This document shows, in pieces, positions 60,406 through 64,000 of a stretch of DNA of 64,000 nucleotides. Position numbers and translations under genes: made by a program. The stretch is from NCBI GenBank assembly GCA_965204215.1, contig CBDBDZ010000014.1, forward strand, positions 186,001-250,000, read 5' to 3'. Origin of the DNA: CBDBDZ01 sp965204215 (GTDB lineage: Bacteria > Pseudomonadota > Gammaproteobacteria > Pseudomonadales > GM7GCV1). The first letter of the stretch is position 1. Every line of letters starts with the position of its first letter. Under the pieces are notes generated by a model. It did no database searches. It was not told the DNA's origin and saw only the letters and a list, made by a program, of their open reading frames with translations.

Positions 60406-62226
60406 GGTTTGGTCTTTATTTTGCTCCTCTAACCAACTCATTAGAGGCGCAAAATAGTCAATAATGGCACTGGCATCCATCTGGCGTTGTCCCGTAACAG
60501 CTTGCATTGCATCAGGCCAGGGTTTACTGGCACCCAGCGCCAACATATCACCTAAACGCTTGCCTGCATCTTTATTGCCGTAAATAGAACATTCATGCAA
60601 TGGCCCAGTATGACCGGCTGTTTCACACAATGATTTGTGGAACTGGAATTGCATAATATGTGCCAGAAAATAGCGGGTATAGGGTGTATTGCCTGGAATA
60701 TGATATTTTGCACCAGGGTCGAAGTCTGCTTCACTACGCGCCACTGGCGGTTTAATACCTTGATAATATTCGCGAAGCTGCCACCAGGCCTGATTGTAAT
60801 TCTCCGGGCTAATTTCACCTGAAAACACTTTCCAGCGCCATTGATCAACTAACTTCCCAAATGGTAAAAATGCTATTTTATCCAGTGCTAATTTCAGTTG
60901 TTGGTTAATGACCGCTTTTTCCGAGAGCTTATCATTATCAATCAACCCTATGGTTTTTAAATAAGCTGGAGTCATGGATAACACAACAGTATCGCCAATA
61001 GCCTCATGGAAACCATCATGGGCACCGCCTTTTAACAATGGTGTTAAATGTTTATACATTATGTAGTAGTAAATATGCCCCAATTCATGGTGAACAGTGG
61101 TTAGCTCTTCTTCAGTTGGCTCAATACATTGTTTGATGCGAGGGTCGTTGCCATTGCCCATATCCCAAGCGCTGGCATGGCAAACCACGTCACGGTCACG
61201 CGGTTTTTTCAGTAACGAATTTTTGTAGAAAGAATCTGGCAATGCAGGCAAACCCATCGAAGTAAAAAAACCTTCTGCCAAACGTGTAATACTTTCTGGA
61301 TCATGCCCTTTATCTTCCAGACCCTTAGTGACATCAAGATTCAAAACGCCTGCATAGGGTTCGAGTAAATCATAAATTTCGCCCCATTGCTGAGCCCACA
61401 TATTGCCAAATAAATGCGCTGGGAGCGGTTTGCCACGCTCGATTTTATCGCTGCCGTAATGATCGGTTAATTTGGAACCGACATAACAATGCAATTGATC
61501 ATAAAGCGGTTTAACCTGTGACCAAAGCCGTTCGGTCTCTTGCTCAAAATCAGCCACCGGCATATCGTAGCCAGACTTCCACATAACCCCGGTATTGTCA
61601 AAGCCTTGTTCCTTAGCCCCCTGGTTCATCAAATCAGCAAACTCTTCATACATAGGGCGCATAGGTACTGAGATGGTACGCCAAGACTGCCACGCGTCTA
61701 ATAACTCATCATAGTCGCGAGATTTTGCCATTACTTTCGATAAAACCTGTAAATCACGGCAGGTTTCTTCACCACTATCATTCGTTTTGCAGTGTTTACC
61801 AGAACCATACATACCTTCCATTTCCGTATTAAGCTCAGCCAAGCGATTGCGCTTTTCCGGGTCATTCGGCGCTGGCATACTGCTACCCAGTTTTATAAAT
61901 TGCACCGAGCGAGCCACATCACCCGTTAAATCATCAAGATTATAACGCTTGGCTTCTTGATTAATTTTACTGTTAAACGCCAAAAATTTTTCTGAGGCTT
62001 TTGTTGCTAAATAGGCTGTATCAGGAGTAAGATACGTTGCCCTGACCCAGGCTGCCTTCTCGGCCTCTTTACTCAGTTCGATAATTTCAGCATTGACTCT
62101 ATCGACAAACTCAGCGGCAGATTCTGTGTTTTGCTTTGTATTAGTTGCAGTTTGAATCGTTTCTGAACAGCTATTTAAAAAAAGGAATAGAAAAGAAAAA
62201 AGAATCGCTGTTATAAGTAATTTCAT
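60394..62226 (-). CDS. M2 family peptidyl-dipeptidase (angiotensin-converting-enzyme-like)
   Basis: Zinc dipeptidyl carboxypeptidase. 610 residues with a lipoprotein signal (FLNSC), zinc motif HHELGH (HExxH) and downstream glutamate in HEAIGDTVVLS. Conserved blocks such as MWAQQWGEIYDLLEPY and CHASAWDMGNGNDPRIKQC are visible. Length matches bacterial ACE homologues. Probably releases dipeptides from peptides in the periplasm. First gene of a three-gene minus-strand run (M2, beta-helix, diheme cytochrome). Confidence 0.95.
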   Translation of the reverse strand: MKLLITAILFSFLFLFLNSCSETIQTATNTKQNTESAAEFVDRVNAEIIELSKEAEKAAWVRATYLTPDTAYLATKASEKFLAFNSKINQEAKRYNLDDLTGDVARSVQFIKLGSSMPAPNDPEKRNRLAELNTEMEGMYGSGKHCKTNDSGEETCRDLQVLSKVMAKSRDYDELLDAWQSWRTISVPMRPMYEEFADLMNQGAKEQGFDNTGVMWKSGYDMPVADFEQETERLWSQVKPLYDQLHCYVGSKLTDHYGSDKIERGKPLPAHLFGNMWAQQWGEIYDLLEPYAGVLNLDVTKGLEDKGHDPESITRLAEGFFTSMGLPALPDSFYKNSLLKKPRDRDVVCHASAWDMGNGNDPRIKQCIEPTEEELTTVHHELGHIYYYIMYKHLTPLLKGGAHDGFHEAIGDTVVLSMTPAYLKTIGLIDNDKLSEKAVINQQLKLALDKIAFLPFGKLVDQWRWKVFSGEISPENYNQAWWQLREYYQGIKPPVARSEADFDPGAKYHIPGNTPYTRYFLAHIMQFQFHKSLCETAGHTGPLHECSIYGNKDAGKRLGDMLALGASKPWPDAMQAVTGQRQMDASAIIDYFAPLMSWLEEQNKDQTCGW

Positions 62227-62319
62227 AATTTGCTCAAAGATAAGTTACACCGAAGCATATTACTGGTAATAACCTTATAGAACAACCCTTAACTATAATG
62301 AATACGTTATAATTATTTT

Positions 62320-62459
62320 GAGACCTTTGCAATAAAATTCTTTTACATTCATACTGCGTTATTTTCGTGTTCAAATGCTCATTTACCATCAATAAACTCC
62401 GCTTTTGCACGCGAAAATGCCTTGTCTGAGAGCAAAATCTTTTTTATTGCAAAGGTCTC
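62320..62459. mobile_element. Repeat E copy 2, complete 140-bp MITE
   Basis: Ends GAGACCTTTGCAATAAAA and TTTTATTGCAAAGGTCTC are inverted, and ATTTT flanks both sides (62315-62319, 62460-62464), a 5-bp target duplication. No coding capacity. It lies between the M2 and transaminase genes and extends the transaminase frame upstream artificially. Confidence 0.88.
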
Positions 62460-62490
62460 ATTTTATATAAATATCCCACAACGCCTTAGA

Positions 62491-63690
62491 ATGACCACAA
62501 CACAATACCAACAGCAACGCGCACATTTAATGCCTACTTATTCGCCACCAGATATTATTTTTACTCGGGGTGAAGGGGCTTATTTATTTGATGGCGATGG
62601 CAATCAGTATCTGGATTTTATTGCGGGCATTGCGGTTAGTTCCCTGGGGCACAGTCACCCTTATTTAATTAAGGCGTTAACTGAACAAGCTACTAAACTT
62701 TGGCACCTTTCCGGGTTGTTCCGCGTTCCTCAAGGCGAACAATTGGCAACGCGTTTGTGTGAGCTATCAGGTATGGACATTGCTTTTCTGGCTAATTCTG
62801 GTACAGAGGCTGTTGAATGCGGTTTAAAAATGATGCGTCGCTATCATTTTGATAATGGCAATGCACACAAATACCGAATTATTGGGACTCATGGCTCTTT
62901 TCACGGCAGAACTCATGCGGCAATTTGCGCGGCTGGCAACCCCGTTCATATCAAAGGTTTTACCCGTGGTGATGAAGGTTATGACCACGTTGCTTATAAT
63001 AATATTGAAGCCATGCGAAATATCATCACTGAAGAAACAGCGGGGATTATTGTAGAACCTATTCAAGGCGAAGGCGGAATAGACGCAGCAACAGACGACT
63101 ATTTACGAGCACTTCGCAAACTCTGTGATGACAATGACCTGGTACTAATGTTCGATGAAGTACAATGTGGCGTTGGTCGCAGCGGACAATTTTATGCCCA
63201 TGAGCAATCTGGCGTCAAACCCGATATCATTGCCACAGCCAAGGGCATTGGCTCTGGCTTTCCACTTGGAGCTTGTTTAGGTGTTAAAAAGATAGCAAAA
63301 TCAATGGTGGTTGGCACTCACGGCAGTACTTACGGCGGCAATCCGCTTGCAACGACAGTAGGCAATGCGGTACTGGATATTATTGACGATACCGCTTTTC
63401 TGAATCGGGTAAAACAAACTGGCGCACGATTAAAGGCGGGCCTGGAATCTCTACAGCAAAAATACCCCCAACTGATTAGTGAAGTTCGCGGGCGCGGTTT
63501 GATGTTAGGCGTAGTTTGTCAAAATATTGAAAATTTGCAAGTTCTGAATAAAGCACGCGAACAATATTTATTAATTGGTCGAGCTGGCGATAACACCGTG
63601 CGCATTATGCCTCCTCTTATTATTGACGACACTCATGTCAGTAATGCGATGTCTATACTTGATAGTGTTTTTGAGTCCTTTGCAAGCTGA
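62491..63690 (+). CDS. argD: Acetylornithine/succinylornithine-type aminotransferase
   Basis: PLP-dependent class III transaminase of arginine (and possibly lysine) synthesis. From the ATG at 62491 the product is 399 residues: GNQYLDFIAGIAVSSLGH, NSGTEAVECGLKM, FHGRTHAA, EPIQGEGGI, FDEVQCGVGRSG and PLP-lysine in ATAKGIGSGFPLGA. An in-frame upstream ATG (62422) would add 23 residues encoded partly by repeat E2 and is rejected. Ten bp separate it from the next gene. Confidence 0.93.
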   Translation: MTTTQYQQQRAHLMPTYSPPDIIFTRGEGAYLFDGDGNQYLDFIAGIAVSSLGHSHPYLIKALTEQATKLWHLSGLFRVPQGEQLATRLCELSGMDIAFLANSGTEAVECGLKMMRRYHFDNGNAHKYRIIGTHGSFHGRTHAAICAAGNPVHIKGFTRGDEGYDHVAYNNIEAMRNIITEETAGIIVEPIQGEGGIDAATDDYLRALRKLCDDNDLVLMFDEVQCGVGRSGQFYAHEQSGVKPDIIATAKGIGSGFPLGACLGVKKIAKSMVVGTHGSTYGGNPLATTVGNAVLDIIDDTAFLNRVKQTGARLKAGLESLQQKYPQLISEVRGRGLMLGVVCQNIENLQVLNKAREQYLLIGRAGDNTVRIMPPLIIDDTHVSNAMSILDSVFESFAS

Positions 63691-63700
63691 TGTAACTCCC

Positions 63701-64000
63701 ATGGAACCCATTATGCAATGGATTGATGCACAACATGGCAATATGGTGGCAACCCTGATTGATTGGGCACAAACCAATTCAGGCAGTTTCAACCTTGAAG
63801 GTCTGGAGCAAATGCACAACAAAATTGCCACGGCGTTTGAACAACTGGATGTCAGTATTGACAGTATTAAACTACCTGAACTTGAAGTCGTCAACGACGA
63901 TGGCACTATCTCGACGACTACTGTTGGGCGCGCGCTGCATATAAAAAAGTTAAACACTTTTGCTGATAAAGTAAAAGTCTTGCTTTGCGGGCATATGGAC
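63701..64000 (+). CDS. M20 family peptidase, N-terminal part (cut by window end)
   Basis: 100 codons from ATG 63701 to the window edge, still open. MEPIMQWIDAQHGNMVATLI, QLDVSIDSIKLP and VKVLLCGHMD match M20 carboxypeptidases of the glutamate carboxypeptidase group; the HMD contains a zinc ligand. It lies 10 bp after argD and is likely co-transcribed. Confidence 0.85.
   Translation, partial: MEPIMQWIDAQHGNMVATLIDWAQTNSGSFNLEGLEQMHNKIATAFEQLDVSIDSIKLPELEVVNDDGTISTTTVGRALHIKKLNTFADKVKVLLCGHMD

Noticed and set aside
62422..62490. Extended N-terminus of argD
   Set aside because: The extra 23 residues come from the end of MITE E2; homology starts at the ATG at 62491.

Overview
The window is an AT-rich chromosomal segment of a gammaproteobacterium, probably marine and free-living. 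The evidence is the tig-clpP-clpX-lon proteostasis operon, an RpoH sigma-32 with its family box, ftsH-folP-glmM, hisI-hisE-tatABC, pal-cpoB-queE-queC, RNase E, several lipobox lipoproteins and a TonB siderophore receptor. I cannot name the genus. Gene order in the housekeeping blocks is conventional. The intergenic space is unusual: it is littered with at least five families of short non-coding inverted-repeat elements.

Layout. 0.2-7.2 kb: tig-clpP-clpX-lon (minus) and rpoH (plus) diverge around a tRNA-Leu; rpoH has overlapping sigma-70-like and sigma-32-like promoters and a repeat element in its leader. 7.2-17.7 kb: trmB, an FKBP lipoprotein, a decayed IS4-type transposase holding two nested MITEs, then comF, rlmE, ftsH, folP, glmM, hisI, hisE, tatABC, nfuA. 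17.8-33.9 kb: sterol-desaturase-like protein, a two-domain M16 lipoprotein, MFS exporter, uvrA, long-form leuA, an amidohydrolase/FMN-barrel pair, DUF2855, a YeeE/YedE transporter and a PQQ-type sugar dehydrogenase. 34-38 kb: DUF898 plus M48 peptidase operon and a cytochrome P450. 38-39.8 kb: a damaged AbrB-type antitoxin/Doc pair, a small exported protein and an IS3 remnant. 39.9-42.7 kb: pal, cpoB, queE, queC.

42.7-50.6 kb is the accessory zone: an intact BrnT/BrnA toxin-antitoxin pair next to a decayed duplicate split by a MITE; an IS1634-family insertion flanked by a perfect 133-bp direct repeat inside a broken gene; a large Ig/beta-propeller lipoprotein whose promoter is partly made of a hexanucleotide tandem repeat; a divergent XRE regulator with a pair of matching operators; and an integrase remnant beside tRNA-Ser. 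50.7-64 kb: RNase E, a TonB receptor with a clear Fur box, the membrane half of a PuuD-type urate hydroxylase, an SDR and a hotdog thioesterase, a beta-helix/diheme-cytochrome pair with an M2 peptidyl dipeptidase, an argD-type transaminase and the start of an M20 peptidase.

Repeat families, named here for convenience. A: about 120 or 170 bp, 5 copies. B: about 178 bp, 3 long copies plus 2 pieces. C: 153 bp, 16-bp perfect terminal inverted repeats (TIRs), 3-bp target duplication, 2 copies plus a TIR fragment. D: 241 bp, about 20-bp TIRs, 5-bp target duplication, 1 copy nested in C. E: 140 bp, TIRs beginning GAGACCTTTGCAATAAAA, 5-bp target duplication, 1 full and 1 half copy. Several genes end inside or against these elements. 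All identifications come from reading the sequence; no database search was run.
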